Made by a program: the position numbers and the translations under genes. Shown one piece after another: positions 1-9,696 of a stretch of 64,000 nt of DNA (the first letter of the stretch is position 1; every line of letters starts with the position of its first letter). The stretch lies in assembly GCA_963787285.1 (NCBI GenBank), contig CAWBCM010000013.1, positions 161,408-225,407 on the forward strand, read 5' to 3'. The notes under the pieces are model-generated. The model saw only the letters and a program-made list of their open reading frames with translations, was not told where the DNA came from and searched no databases. This stretch comes from JAHEJN01 sp963787285. Lineage in GTDB: Bacteria > Actinomycetota > Acidimicrobiia > Acidimicrobiales > JAHEJN01.

Positions 1-293
1 CGGGCGCCCCGCCCCGATCGACGTTCAGGGGAGAGGTGAGCAGAACGCATCCCTCGCTGAAGATCGAGGCGGCCGTGTCGTTGGCCAGGTCGGCGACGCT
101 GGCGGGCGGCGCCACCAGGGTGAGCCCGGAAATGGTGACCTGGAGCGGCACCGATGCAAGGGCGGCCGATGCCGGGGTGAAGACGGTGCTGAGCACAGGA
201 GTCGTCCAGGCGATGCCGGTTGCCACGGCGGCTTTGGTGAGGAAACCGCGCCGGGAATGCGGCGTCTCATGCGGAGTGGCGTGAGTGGGCATG
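1..293 (-). CDS. Tat-secreted protein, C-terminus beyond window edge
   Basis: The ATG at 293 opens a frame that runs off the left edge with no stop, giving at least 97 residues. The N-terminus carries a twin-arginine signal: SRRGFLTKAA at residues 13-22, a hydrophobic stretch through VATGIAWTTPVLSTVFT, and a likely cleavage after PASA near residue 45. The protein should therefore be exported folded by Tat. What remains of the mature part (SVPLQVTISGLTLVAPP) shows no family I recognise. An AAGGA-like ribosome site lies about 10 bases upstream of the ATG. It is transcribed in the same direction as valS, about 100 bases downstream of the valS stop. Confidence 0.7.
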
Positions 294-395
294 CAGGTCG
301 GATCCTTGTCGGGGTTCTCCGCCCGCAACGGGCGACACGATAGTACATCGGGCCCAGTCGACGACAGCTTTAGCTCTGTATGACCGTGGGCTTCG

Positions 396-3300
396 CTAGC
401 GTAGCGCCTCCATGGCCGCTTCCGCGGCATGCAAATCGGCTCGTGCACTGCCAAGCAGGTCGCGCGTCTGTTGCACCAACTCGGGCTTGGCGTTGGCCAC
501 GTAACCCTCGTTGGCCAGCTTCGCCTCGAACCCGGCGATCTGCCCCGACTTCTGCTCGATGACCTTGGCGAGGCGGGCTCGTTCCACGTCGAGGTCGACG
601 GCGTCGACCAGTCCCGACACCAGCACCTCGGAGCCTTCGAATGCGATCGGGCTGGCCACCGCAGGCCGACCGGCTGCGATGTCGACCACGTCTCCCACAC
701 CGGCGAGCGCCTCGACCACGCCCGCAGCAGTGGCGATCAGCTCGGCCACCGGGGCCGGGGCATGCAGGGTCAACAGCTGCCGGGGCTTCACCTGTCGCTC
801 GGCTCGGAGCACGCGGATCTGCGCCGCGAGGGCGTCGGCTCGGTCGAAATCGGCGACGATGGCGACGTTGGCCAGCGCGTCGTCGACCCGTGGCCATGCC
901 GCAGCGGCGAGCAGCGTCGATGGCGGCAACGACAGGCCGACGACGTGGCCGGTGCGCGCGGCGCTCACATGGGCCCAGAGGGCCTCGGTGACGAAGGGGC
1001 AGACCGGGTGCATGAGCCGCAGCACGGCGTCGAGCACCGAGCCGAGCACCACCTGCTGGTTCGGGTCGTCGTCGACGGTTGGCTTGACTGCTTCGAGGTA
1101 GCGGTCGCACACGTCGTCGCCACACGAAGTCGTACAGCGCGTCGGCGAAGTGCGTTGAACTGGTACTGCTCGAGGGCCGACTCGAGCGTCGCGATGGTCT
1201 GGTGCGAGGCGGGCGATGATCCACCGGTCGACGAATCGGGCGTCGGCCGGGTGTCACGGGTTGGTCGACTACAGGAGCCGCGTCGAGGCGGCCGATGCGC
1301 GAAGCGGGTGGCGTTCCACAACTTGTTGGCGAAGTTCCGGCCGACGTCGAACTTCGACGAGGTGTTGCGCGCCAGCGGAGCCTCGGTGGTCGGTTCGATC
1401 CCGCCGGCGGCCACGCCGTAGGCGCTGACCATCTGCTTCGACGGATCGCCCGGCGAGCGTCTGCAATCGGCGCGGCCACGACGTGGCCGGCGGGAGTGGT
1501 GAGGAACTCGGGGGTGAACGCCTGCGCCGGTGTGGGGGCACACCATGTCGACCGGCATGCGGACGTCCTGGGTGTCGGTGGTCATCTGCACCAGGGTGAA
1601 TCGCATGGCGTCGGCGCCGTGGCTGTAGATGATGTCGCGTGGGTCGACGCCGTTGCCGAGGCTCTTGCGACATCTTCTGGCCGTGGCCGTCCTGGATCAT
1701 GGCGTGGATGAAGACGTCGCGGAACGGCAGTTGGCCGTCGAGGAAGTACCGGTTGAACATCACCATGCGGCTCACCCACAGCGTGATGATCTCGCGAGCG
1801 GTGCGTCAGCACCGAGGTGGGGTTGAACGTGTCGAGCAGGCCCTCGGTCTCGGGGAAGTCTTCGGGAAAGGGCCAGCCCATGGTGCGACATCGGCCAGAG
1901 GGCCGAGCTGAACCAGGTGTCGAGCACGTCGGGATCGCGCTCGAAGCCCGCTACTTCGAGCGCCGCGATCAGCGCGGACTCGTCGAGGGTGCCGTCGGGC
2001 CGATCGAGCCGGGCCAGGGTGCCCTGCGGGGGCACACAGACGCTCTCGTCGATCTCGTCGTCGGTCATCCGTCGGACGATGTGGACCGCGCCGGCGGCGG
2101 TGTAGGGACTGTCGAGGCGTCGGGGTTCGTCGACGTCGGCGCCGGCCAGCGCCGCTTGCAGTTCGAGTGGGGCCTCGGCGAGGGCCATCGAGCGGGTCCA
2201 GACCGGAATGCGGTGCCCCCACCAGAGCTGGCGGCTGATGCACCAGTCGCGGATGTTCTCGTGCCAGGCCGAGTAGGTCTTGGCGTAGCGCTCCGGAAAG
2301 AAGGTGAGCTCGCCGTCGCCTTCGGTGTCGCCCCGTGGCGCAACGCCCTCGGGCAGCTCTCGTGCCTGGGCCGGGCTCTGGGCCCGCAGCGCCGAACCCC
2401 GCAGGCGCTCATCGGTGACGGCCACGTACCACTGGTCGCTGAGCCAGGGCTCGATCGGCACGTGGCTGCGGTAGGAGTGTCCGACCGTGTGCGTGTAGTC
2501 GCGAACCGACTCGAGCAGCCCGTGGTCATCGAACCAGGCCACGACCGCCGGCGCGGGCGTCCTCGCGGCTCAGACCGACGAAGGGGCGGGCTTCCTCGGA
2601 GATGTCGTGCCACCCGTGGTGCTCGGAGATGGATGCGTCGGGGCCCATCACGTTGACCACATCCAGGCCGTGACGCAGGCCGATGTCCCAGTCGTTCGGG
2701 TCGTGGGCGGGGGTGACCTTGAGGCCGCCACTGGAGTACTGGGCCTTGGTGTCGCCATCGGGGTCGGGGAGCACGACGTAGTCATCGATCACGATCGGGA
2801 TGATGCGACCGACGATCGGCAAGGTGATGGTCTTGCCCCGTAGTGACTCGACACGGGGGTCGTCGGGGTTGATGGCCACACCGGTGTCACCGAGCATCGT
2901 CTCGGGGCGGGTGGTGGCCACCGTGACGTGGCCGGTGCCGTCGGTGAGCGGGTACCGCAGGTACCACATGTGGCCCGTTGTCTCCTCGTTCTCGACCTCG
3001 TCGTCGCTGAGGGCCGTGTGAGTCACCGGGTCCCAGTTCACCAGGCGCTTGCCCCGGTAGATCAGCCCGTCACGGAAGAGGACGAAGAAGGCGTGGCGGA
3101 CCGCGGCCGAGCACATGTCGTCCATCGTGAAGCGAGTGCGGTCCTTGTCGATCGACGCTCCCATGTCGGAGAGCTGGCTGAGGATGACCGCCTCGTACTC
3201 GTCCTTCCACTCCTGGGTCTTGGCCACGAATGCCTCGCGTCCCAGCTCGAGTCGCTTGATGCCCTCGGCGAGCAGCCGCTTCTCGACCACCGTCTGGGTG

Positions 3301-3578
3301 GCGATGCCGGCGTGGTCGGTGCCGGGCATCCACAGCGTGTTGTCGCCGCGCATGCGGTGGTAGCGGACCATCACGTCTTGCAGGGTGTTGTTCAGCGCGT
3401 GGCCGAGGTGCAGGGCGGCGGTGACATTGGGCGGGGGGATGACCACGCTGTAGGGCTGTTGGCCAGCGGCCAGACCCGGTTCGGCATGGAAGGCGCGGGC
3501 GTCGTCCCACTTCGCCCGGACCACCGACTCGGCGTCGGCGGGGAGGTAGGCGGGAGGGAGGTCGGGCAGCGAGGTCAT
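396..3578 (-). CDS. valS: Valyl-tRNA synthetase, frame-disrupted
   Basis: Class I aminoacyl-tRNA synthetase that charges tRNA-Val in the cytoplasm. The N-terminus shows the PPPNVTAALHLGHALNN signature (HIGH box), followed by GTDHAGIATQ. The KMSKS loop appears as QDGHGQKMS and continues as SLGN only after a frame change. The C-terminus has the coiled-coil tRNA-binding arm ending near 396. The frame from 3578 is clean to about 2550. Between 2550 and 1110 the protein jumps frame about nine times (near 2540, 1890, 1800, 1670, 1530, 1455, 1290, 1210 and 1130), each step compatible with a one-base gain or loss, while homology continues on both sides. A valS gene should be essential, so read errors are likelier than a true pseudogene. 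Confidence 0.93.
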
Positions 3579-3603
3579 TGCCAGTAGAGGCTAGGCGCCC
3601 CCA

Positions 3604-3655
3604 ACCCAATCGAAATCGGTTTCCCGCGGTCCCGACCCAATCGAAATCGGTTTCC
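3604..3655. repeat. Two 21-bp direct repeats between valS and MFS gene
   Basis: The 21-mer ACCCAATCGAAATCGGTTTCC occurs perfectly at 3604-3624 and again at 3635-3655, a 31-bp period or about three helical turns. Each copy contains an imperfect dyad (GAAA-TCGG-TTTC). The pair lies between the divergent starts of valS (3578) and the MFS gene (3716). A repressor or activator site for one or both genes is the natural reading. No regulator gene adjoins it. Confidence 0.6.
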
Positions 3656-3715
3656 GGCGGCTCACTATTGGGCCTGAGCGCACCAATTTCGGCGGGGTGC
3701 CTCCACACTGGTGCG

Positions 3716-4870
3716 GTGACTCGGACCGATCGTCCACCTCTCCCCGCCGGCTTCGCCGCGCTCTGGGGCGCAGTGGCACTGGATCTGATCGGTTTCGGCA
3801 TCGTGTTGCCCATCCTGCCGGTGTACGCCGAACGCTTCGACGCCGGCCCGGCCACCGCCGCGATGATCGTGGCGGCGTTCTCGGCGGCCCAGTTCGTCGC
3901 GGCGCCGCTGTGGGGACGACTGTCGGATCGGGTGGGGCGCCGTCCCGTGCTCATCGCCGCGCTCATCGGATCGACGATCGGCTCACTGCTGACCGGACTC
4001 GCCGGGGCACTGTGGTTGCTGTTCTTCGCCCGGGTGGTCGACGGTGCGTCGGGAACGGCGTACTCGGTGGCCCAGGCGGCGGTCAGCGACATCGCTTCGC
4101 CGGCCGCCCGGCCACGACTGCTCGGCCTGCTGGGTGCGGCGTTCGGGCTGGGATTCGTCGCGGGCCCGATCATCGGCTCGGTCGCCGCGCTCGGGTCGGA
4201 TCGGCTGCCGTTCTACATCGCCGCCGGGCTCTCGGCCGCCAACGCCGTGCTGGCCTACCGGTCGGTGCCCGAGACCCATACCGAGCGGTCGTCGCAGGCC
4301 GCACCATCGTGGGGCAATCAGCTGCGGGCCGCGTCAGGGGCCGGCCTCTTGTCGCTGGTGCTGGTGGGCCTGGTGACCATGACCGCCTTCAGCGCCTTCG
4401 AGGGCACGTTGGCCTTGCTGCTCGACGCTCGCTTCGAGCTCGAGGCCAGCTCGATCTACGGAACCTTCGCCGTCATCGGCATCGGGCTCGTGTTGGTGCA
4501 GACCCGAGTGGTCGGACCGGCCATCGATCGGCTCGGCGAGCAGCGGGCCTTGTTGGTGTCGCTGACGGTGACCGCAGCCGGAATGGCCCTGCTCGCGCCC
4601 GACGCAGCGGGTTGGATCATGGGCATCGCACTCGGGCTGCTGGTTCTGGGCCAAGGGGTCACGTCACCGGCGTTGTCGTCGTTGGTGGTCGACCGGGCCG
4701 GCGACACCAGGGGAGCGGCGCTCGGAATGCAGCAGTCCGCCGGCGCACTCGGTCGTATCATCGGCCCGGCGGCCGGTGGACTGCTGTTCGAGCACGTCGG
4801 CATCGGATGGCCCTACGGCGTGGCCGCAGTGTTGCTGGCCATCGCCGTAGGGCTCGCCGCCCGAGCCTGA
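3716..4870 (+). CDS. MFS transporter, TetA/Bcr-like drug efflux type
   Basis: A 384-residue integral membrane protein with about 12 hydrophobic segments, expected to exchange a small molecule for protons. It opens with a first helix (WGAVALDLIGFGIVLPIL) and has the motif-A loop after TM2 (GRLSDRVGRRPVL), typical of 12-TM drug:H+ antiporters. I chose the GTG at 3716. The open frame extends to an ATG at 3578, but that would translate the 21-bp direct repeats and overlap the valS start. It converges with the lipoprotein gene, whose stop is 7 bases away across a short GTCGCC/GGCGAC dyad. The substrate cannot be read from sequence. Confidence 0.88.
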   Translation: MTRTDRPPLPAGFAALWGAVALDLIGFGIVLPILPVYAERFDAGPATAAMIVAAFSAAQFVAAPLWGRLSDRVGRRPVLIAALIGSTIGSLLTGLAGALWLLFFARVVDGASGTAYSVAQAAVSDIASPAARPRLLGLLGAAFGLGFVAGPIIGSVAALGSDRLPFYIAAGLSAANAVLAYRSVPETHTERSSQAAPSWGNQLRAASGAGLLSLVLVGLVTMTAFSAFEGTLALLLDARFELEASSIYGTFAVIGIGLVLVQTRVVGPAIDRLGEQRALLVSLTVTAAGMALLAPDAAGWIMGIALGLLVLGQGVTSPALSSLVVDRAGDTRGAALGMQQSAGALGRIIGPAAGGLLFEHVGIGWPYGVAAVLLAIAVGLAARA

Positions 4871-4877
4871 GGGTCGC

Positions 4878-5273
4878 CTAGGCGACGGTCTCGGCCTCCC
4901 ACCGGTTCACGGTGATCACCTGGCAGCCGTCGACGGCCGAGGCGTTCTCGCCGAACCAGCGGGCTGCATCGAACTGCGCGGTGGCCCCCGCGGCGAGGTC
5001 GCGTATCCATGCCGACCGGGTGTCGACTCGGGTGCCGTCGTCGCTGAAGGCCACGACGATCTCGTAGGTGGCGACGTCGGCGGTGCGGTTCTCGACGGTG
5101 CCGGTCCCGTGGACCCAACCCCACTCACCGACACGACACCCGGCAAAGGTGGCGAGGTCGAGCTGGGGCGGTTCGTCGTCGTCGCCGGTGTAGGAGCCGA
5201 TGCCGTTCACTTCCGTGCGCTTGCAGCCGGCCAGAGCGAGCAGGGCGATGAGGACGAGGGCGATTCGTTTCAT
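4878..5273 (-). CDS. Small lipoprotein of unknown function
   Basis: 131 residues. A signal peptide (MKRIALVLIALLALAGC) ends in a lipobox, LALAGC, so Cys-17 should be lipidated and the protein anchored on the outer face of the membrane. The mature domain (TGTVENRTADVATYEIVVAF) resembles the beta-sandwich of FxLYD-type domains, which keep a strand of the form 'NxT.....Y.I.V.F'. This is a weak resemblance. Three further cysteines could form disulfides. It lies convergent to the upstream MFS gene and downstream of a second MFS gene on the same strand. Confidence 0.75.
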   Translation of the reverse strand: MKRIALVLIALLALAGCKRTEVNGIGSYTGDDDEPPQLDLATFAGCRVGEWGWVHGTGTVENRTADVATYEIVVAFSDDGTRVDTRSAWIRDLAAGATAQFDAARWFGENASAVDGCQVITVNRWEAETVA

Positions 5274-5341
5274 GCCCTACCTATCGGGGTGGCAGGGGTC
5301 GGTGGTTCTCGGTGGCTGGCGCTATGGGCCGTCGGGCCCAG

Positions 5342-6547
5342 TCAGAGCTCGGTTGCCCGCAACGGTCGGATGGTGATCGCCGTGAGAGCAACGAGCGTCC
5401 AGGCAATGGCGGCCAGCGCCACCAGCACGCTGGTGAGGTCGTCGTCGGTCGAGGTGGACAGGCTCAACAGGATGAGGCCGTATCCCAGGCGGCCGGCGAG
5501 CGAATTCAGACTCAGGAAGGTGGCGCGATGGCTGCGATCGAGGCGAGGTGCCGCAGCGGCCGAGATGATGACCGGGGCGGCGGCGGTCTGCACGCTGCGC
5601 CACACGACGACGGCGAGGACGAGCACGCTGGTGGACGACGCCATCGAGGTGACGATCACCGCCGACAGCAATCCGAGACCCACGAGCGTGATCGCCGGAC
5701 CGAACCGCTCGCTGAGCGGGGCGCTGGCCCGGGCCGCCACCGCACCGAAGGCCGCCGTGGTCGCGAAGATCACGCCCGAGACGAGCGGCGTGGCGCCGAG
5801 ATCGTCGGCGGTGCGATCGAAGGCCTCGGTGAGCCACGGCTGGATGAGGCTGAACGACACGTGCTCGAGGGTGACCAATGCGATGCCGTAGGCGAAGAGC
5901 CACGCGAGGGGCCGGTCTCGCCAGTACGAGAACCAGGTGCGGAGTTGGGGCTGATGGAGCGGGTCGAGTCGGACGTGGGGTGGTTCGGCGAGGCGCAGTG
6001 TGATGCCGAACTGCGCGACCGCGAGCACCGCGGCTACGGCAAACGGCACCCGCAGATCGACGAGGCCCAGGGCGCCGCCGGTCAGCACGGCGACCGAGGT
6101 GGCGATGAACCCGATCGAGGCGACCATGGCCTGCCGACGCTCGAAGGTGGGCGCCCGATCGAGGGCCTCGAGGGTGTCGTAGTGGAAGCTCACGTCGGTG
6201 CCCGACAGCGAGGCGAAGCCCATCGCCATGAGTGCCTGGCCGACGATGACGACCGACAGGTGCTGGTGGCCGAGAAGGAAGCAGAGGTGAGCGGCCATCC
6301 ACGATGCGGCGGCGATGCGCAGCGTGGCGACTCGCCCGACCCGGTCGCTGAACCAGCCCGACGGCACCTCGAGCACCACGACGAAGAGGTAGTAGAGCGA
6401 CGCGAGCAGGATGGCGCCGTCGAGGTCGAATCGGGCGCGGGTGAACAGGACGAACACGGGGAGCCATACCAGCGACGAGGCGATCGCCTGGTGCACGGGG
6501 ATGAGGCGTACGTTTCGTTCCATCGAAGCACGCTCGGCCGTGGTCAC
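5342..6547 (-). CDS. MFS transporter
   Basis: 401 residues with about 12 membrane spans. The motif-A region reads GWFSDRVGRVATLR after TM2, and a conserved acidic turn FHYDTLEALDR follows TM4. That turn is characteristic of a branch of uncharacterised MFS permeases found in Actinobacteria. The frame is intact, unlike neighbouring valS. The first Met at 6547 is used; a second Met (residue 9) is possible. Substrate unknown. Confidence 0.85.
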   Translation of the reverse strand: MTTAERASMERNVRLIPVHQAIASSLVWLPVFVLFTRARFDLDGAILLASLYYLFVVVLEVPSGWFSDRVGRVATLRIAAASWMAAHLCFLLGHQHLSVVIVGQALMAMGFASLSGTDVSFHYDTLEALDRAPTFERRQAMVASIGFIATSVAVLTGGALGLVDLRVPFAVAAVLAVAQFGITLRLAEPPHVRLDPLHQPQLRTWFSYWRDRPLAWLFAYGIALVTLEHVSFSLIQPWLTEAFDRTADDLGATPLVSGVIFATTAAFGAVAARASAPLSERFGPAITLVGLGLLSAVIVTSMASSTSVLVLAVVVWRSVQTAAAPVIISAAAAPRLDRSHRATFLSLNSLAGRLGYGLILLSLSTSTDDDLTSVLVALAAIAWTLVALTAITIRPLRATEL

Positions 6548-6587
6548 CGAGAGAGCATGCCCGACTCGTGTGACACTCGCGATGGAC

Positions 6588-7214
6588 TCAGGCGCAGGGC
6601 GTGAACCAGCGCATCTCCCCGTCGACCAGCGCGTACTCGCCCACCACGGCGAAGACCTGTCCCTGGAAGGTGAGCGCCACTTCGGCGGTGTAGCGGTCGG
6701 GCACCTCGACGGGGCCGTCGGGACCGGCCTTGGTGACCGTCTCCGGCCCGGTTACCGCACCCGTGAGCTCGAGCGCCGACGCAGCGGCGAATTCGGTGTC
6801 GACGTAGGCCCGGCAGGCGTCGGTGCCACCGATCTCGATCGCCACCGGGTGCAGCCGGTCGTAGAGGAAGTCGAGGTCACCCGTGGCCAAGGCGTTGTCG
6901 AAGGCCCCAACGAAGTCCTCGACGGTCTCCGCCTCGGGCTGCGGAGTGGCGCTGGGCTCGGGGGTCGGGCTCGGCTCCGGTGCCGTTGTGGCGGTGGGTT
7001 CAGGCGTCGGGCTCGGTTCGGAGGTGGCCGTGGCCGCAGGCTCCTCCGTAGGGACGGCCGTCGGCTCTGCCTCGACGGGCGTCGCGGTGGCGGCGACGAT
7101 CGGTTCGGCTGCGTCGGTCGTGCCATCGTCGCCAACGAGACCGATCACCCCGATGGCCAAGAGCACTGCGCCGGCAGCGGTCACGGCTGTGTTGAGCCAG
7201 TCACGGGGAGTCAT
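6588..7214 (-). CDS. Membrane-anchored protein with Pro/Thr-rich stalk
   Basis: 208 residues. Residues 8-27 form one hydrophobic helix (TAVTAAGAVLLAIGVIGLVG). A long Glu/Pro/Thr/Ala stalk with the repeated unit EPSPTPEPTATTAPEPSPTP follows to about residue 95. A C-terminal domain of about 110 residues carries a single disulfide-capable Cys pair and ends in EMRWFTPCA. The end domain has the size and pattern of NTF2-like or DUF4878-type folds (EDFVGAFDNALATGDLDFLYDRL), but this is only suggestive. Its ATG overlaps the stop of the upstream gene (ATGA, 7211-7214), so the two are translationally coupled and probably act together at the cell surface. Confidence 0.72.
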   Translation of the reverse strand: MTPRDWLNTAVTAAGAVLLAIGVIGLVGDDGTTDAAEPIVAATATPVEAEPTAVPTEEPAATATSEPSPTPEPTATTAPEPSPTPEPSATPQPEAETVEDFVGAFDNALATGDLDFLYDRLHPVAIEIGGTDACRAYVDTEFAAASALELTGAVTGPETVTKAGPDGPVEVPDRYTAEVALTFQGQVFAVVGEYALVDGEMRWFTPCA

Positions 7215-9490
7215 CGCTCGAGCCTCGGGTCGCGGGGTTGTGCGATCCGGCCGTCGGGCGTGACCAGCCCGGTGAGGGCCATGCGAATCGCTTCCTCGGC
7301 GGTGTCGGGACTGGGCCATGGGCCGTCGGGATCGGCCGACGTCGGGCTGTTGGCCACATAGACGGTCGCCTTGGTGGTGTCGACCAGGCGCACGGCCGAC
7401 CACCAGTTGCCGTCGTTGTCGGGGTACACCTCGATGCGAAGAATGGCCGAGGCGGCCGGACCCCCGGGCTCGGCGTTGGCGTAGGAGTCGAGGATCGACC
7501 CGTCGGGGCCGACTCGCACCGTCCAGAACATGTGGGGGAGGCCCCGGTAGGAGTCGTACGAATGGGTGAGCATTGCCTTGCCGGGCAGCTGGAGACCGGC
7601 GGTCTGGGCACCGGCGAACATGCCCTGGCGGGCTTCGGCCATGGCCGGGGTGATCACCTTCGGTGGTTCGGGGCGTGAGTCGATGGCGTTCTGGAGCAAG
7701 CGGGGGAGAGGAATTGCCATCGGGTCGAACCACTGGCCGGTCTCCCGCCAGAGCTGCAGGGCTCGGTTGTTGCGAAACCAGCTCCCAGGGCCCTGGGCTC
7801 GCGGGTACGGGCTCTCGGGAGGAAGAGTGACCGTGGGGGTCTCGGGACGGTCCTCGTCGTCCACCTCGGTGGCATCGGCGGGATGGTCGAGGAAGATCGG
7901 GCGGTCGTCGCCGTCGACCGCGTCGACGTCGCTGTTGTTCGGCACGTAGGCGCCCGGTCGAGCGTCGGCCTCCGGGTCGCCCACCACCAGGTAGTCGTCG
8001 TCGACGACGGCCGACGGGCCGCCGGCACCTGCGGCGCCGAGCTTCTTGCGAGTAGCCAGCCCGTAGCCGCCGGCCGCGACCGCCGCTCCACCCACGACGA
8101 CGAGGATGATGTCGCGGGCGTTCGAGTCCCCGGAGGAGTCGGCGGCCGGCCCCGGCGCAGCGGTCTCCTGAACGTCGTCGGCCTGGTCGACCGCGGAGTC
8201 CTCGTCGGACTGGGTGTTGTCGTTCTCGACCTCCACGACGGGCGTCGGCTCCTCGGCCTCAGCCGGCTCGGGGTCGGCGGCAACGAACCAGGTGTCGAGC
8301 TCGGGCGAGCCGGGGAGCAGCCGATCGGGCGTGATCGCAAAGGTGCTGGGCGGGAAATCGGGCGGCGCCACCACGGGCGGGTCGAAGGGAAACAGCCGCT
8401 CGGTCGTCGGGGGAATGGCGAACGACGCCACGTTGCCCGCAGCGCGAACGCCGGTGGACATGAATGTGGCGATGCCGAAACCGTCGACCGGCAGCGAGTC
8501 CTCGAGCAGGAAGATCACGGCGTCGTCGCTCACCACTGCCCGCGATGCGTTGCTGCCCGGGCCCCACTGCTGGTTGAGGTAGTCGAGGCGCTCGAATTGC
8601 GGGGTGCCGCCTTCACGGACGGCCAGGATGTGATTGGCCTCGTTGAAGAGGTCGCCGTCGAAGGAACCGCGGTACACGTCGGGGTTCACTCCCAGGAGTC
8701 GCAGCACCACCTCGAGCTCGTAGGGATCGCCCATGGTGTCGAGCGGCTCTGGCAGCTGGACGCCGACGAACCGGAGCTCGGACCCGAACTGCGAACCGCC
8801 CGGGTCGCTCGGGTCGCACAACACATCGTAGCCGTCGTGGGGACCGCAGCCGAGAGGGGAGTCGGGTCCGACGATTGCCCGGCGAATGAAGGGCGGAAAG
8901 GTCAGTGGCTCGCCGGGCCAAGCCTGGTCGATGACTGCCCGGAGCTCCTCCTGGCCCGTTGGGGTGAGGTCTTGGCCGCCCTGCATGTCGAACGGGTCCG
9001 GTGGTGCTCCGAAGTCGATCGAGGGGCCGTCGTCGAGCCAGCCCGCCTCACGGAGCAGGGCCTCGGCCGCCTCCGGCGAGTAGGTCGCGTAGAACCCGGC
9101 CGACTGGTTGGCATCCATCGGAGCGGCCAACCGGAAGTCGGGACCGACGGCATTGAGGGCCTCGTCGTAGACGTCGACGACGTCGATGTTGTGTGACGGG
9201 GCAATCACTCCGGTCGAGATCCGAAGCGGCATGATGCCCGACGCGTCGAGAGCCGCATCGGTGAGGTCGAAGTTGTCGAAGGCCCGGGCCGAGTCGACGG
9301 CCGACTGATTCGGTGCCTCGGCCTGGTCGGGCAGATAGCGCTGGAGACCCACATCGGGCATCACCTGGGTGAGCAGTTCTCCAATGGCGGAGTTGCTGTC
9401 GCCGCCCTGGGCTGCGGCCCCCATGGCGGCCGAGGTGAGGACCATCGCTGCGATCCCCAGCGATACGAAACCCGTCGATATCCGCGACAT
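7211..9490 (-). CDS. Large exported membrane-tethered protein, unknown function
   Basis: 759 residues from the ATG at 9490, which has GAGGAA about 6 bases upstream; the longer frame to 9547 lacks such a site. Residues 1-28 are a signal peptide (MSRISTGFVSLGIAAMVLTS). An extracellular domain of about 430 residues, rich in Asp and Pro, follows. An acidic linker (about 440-470) leads to one TM helix near 475-495 (IILVVVGGAAVAAGGYGLAT) followed by basic residues TRKK, then a roughly 250-residue second domain. I do not recognise either domain. The tail (TVRVGPDGSILDSYANAEPGG) could be a beta-rich domain. It is coupled to the next gene by an ATGA overlap. Codon use matches its surroundings. Confidence 0.75.
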   Translation of the reverse strand: MSRISTGFVSLGIAAMVLTSAAMGAAAQGGDSNSAIGELLTQVMPDVGLQRYLPDQAEAPNQSAVDSARAFDNFDLTDAALDASGIMPLRISTGVIAPSHNIDVVDVYDEALNAVGPDFRLAAPMDANQSAGFYATYSPEAAEALLREAGWLDDGPSIDFGAPPDPFDMQGGQDLTPTGQEELRAVIDQAWPGEPLTFPPFIRRAIVGPDSPLGCGPHDGYDVLCDPSDPGGSQFGSELRFVGVQLPEPLDTMGDPYELEVVLRLLGVNPDVYRGSFDGDLFNEANHILAVREGGTPQFERLDYLNQQWGPGSNASRAVVSDDAVIFLLEDSLPVDGFGIATFMSTGVRAAGNVASFAIPPTTERLFPFDPPVVAPPDFPPSTFAITPDRLLPGSPELDTWFVAADPEPAEAEEPTPVVEVENDNTQSDEDSAVDQADDVQETAAPGPAADSSGDSNARDIILVVVGGAAVAAGGYGLATRKKLGAAGAGGPSAVVDDDYLVVGDPEADARPGAYVPNNSDVDAVDGDDRPIFLDHPADATEVDDEDRPETPTVTLPPESPYPRAQGPGSWFRNNRALQLWRETGQWFDPMAIPLPRLLQNAIDSRPEPPKVITPAMAEARQGMFAGAQTAGLQLPGKAMLTHSYDSYRGLPHMFWTVRVGPDGSILDSYANAEPGGPAASAILRIEVYPDNDGNWWSAVRLVDTTKATVYVANSPTSADPDGPWPSPDTAEEAIRMALTGLVTPDGRIAQPRDPRLER

Positions 9491-9619
9491 GTGGCGTTCC
9501 TCGTTCGGTGAACCTTGTCCGACCGAGTCTGGCCGACGGGCCGTCATCGAGGCGTCATCGGGTCGGGTGGGCTCCGTTACGGGTTGATTGCAGTCGTGGA
9601 GAGATGCTTGGCACTGAGG

Positions 9620-9656
9620 GTTACCAGCAGGTAACTTGGTGTTACCAGTCGGTAAC
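9620..9656. promoter_or_regulatory. Tandem palindromic operator before acyl-CoA dehydrogenase
   Basis: Two 16-bp near-perfect palindromes, GTTACCAGCAGGTAAC (9620-9635) and GTTACCAGTCGGTAAC (9641-9656), with centres 21 bp apart so both face the same side of the helix. They lie 41-77 bases before the acyl-CoA dehydrogenase ATG. The form fits binding of two dimers of a TetR-type repressor, which commonly control fatty-acid genes in Actinobacteria. The repressor family is an inference. Confidence 0.65.
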
Positions 9657-9696
9657 CACGTGGGCGGGCCGACGTATCAGACGAAGGGACAACGCA

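Noticed and set aside
396..3578. Programmed frameshifting in valS
   Set aside because: About nine shifts at unrelated sequences, without slippery heptamers or shared structures, cannot be programmed.
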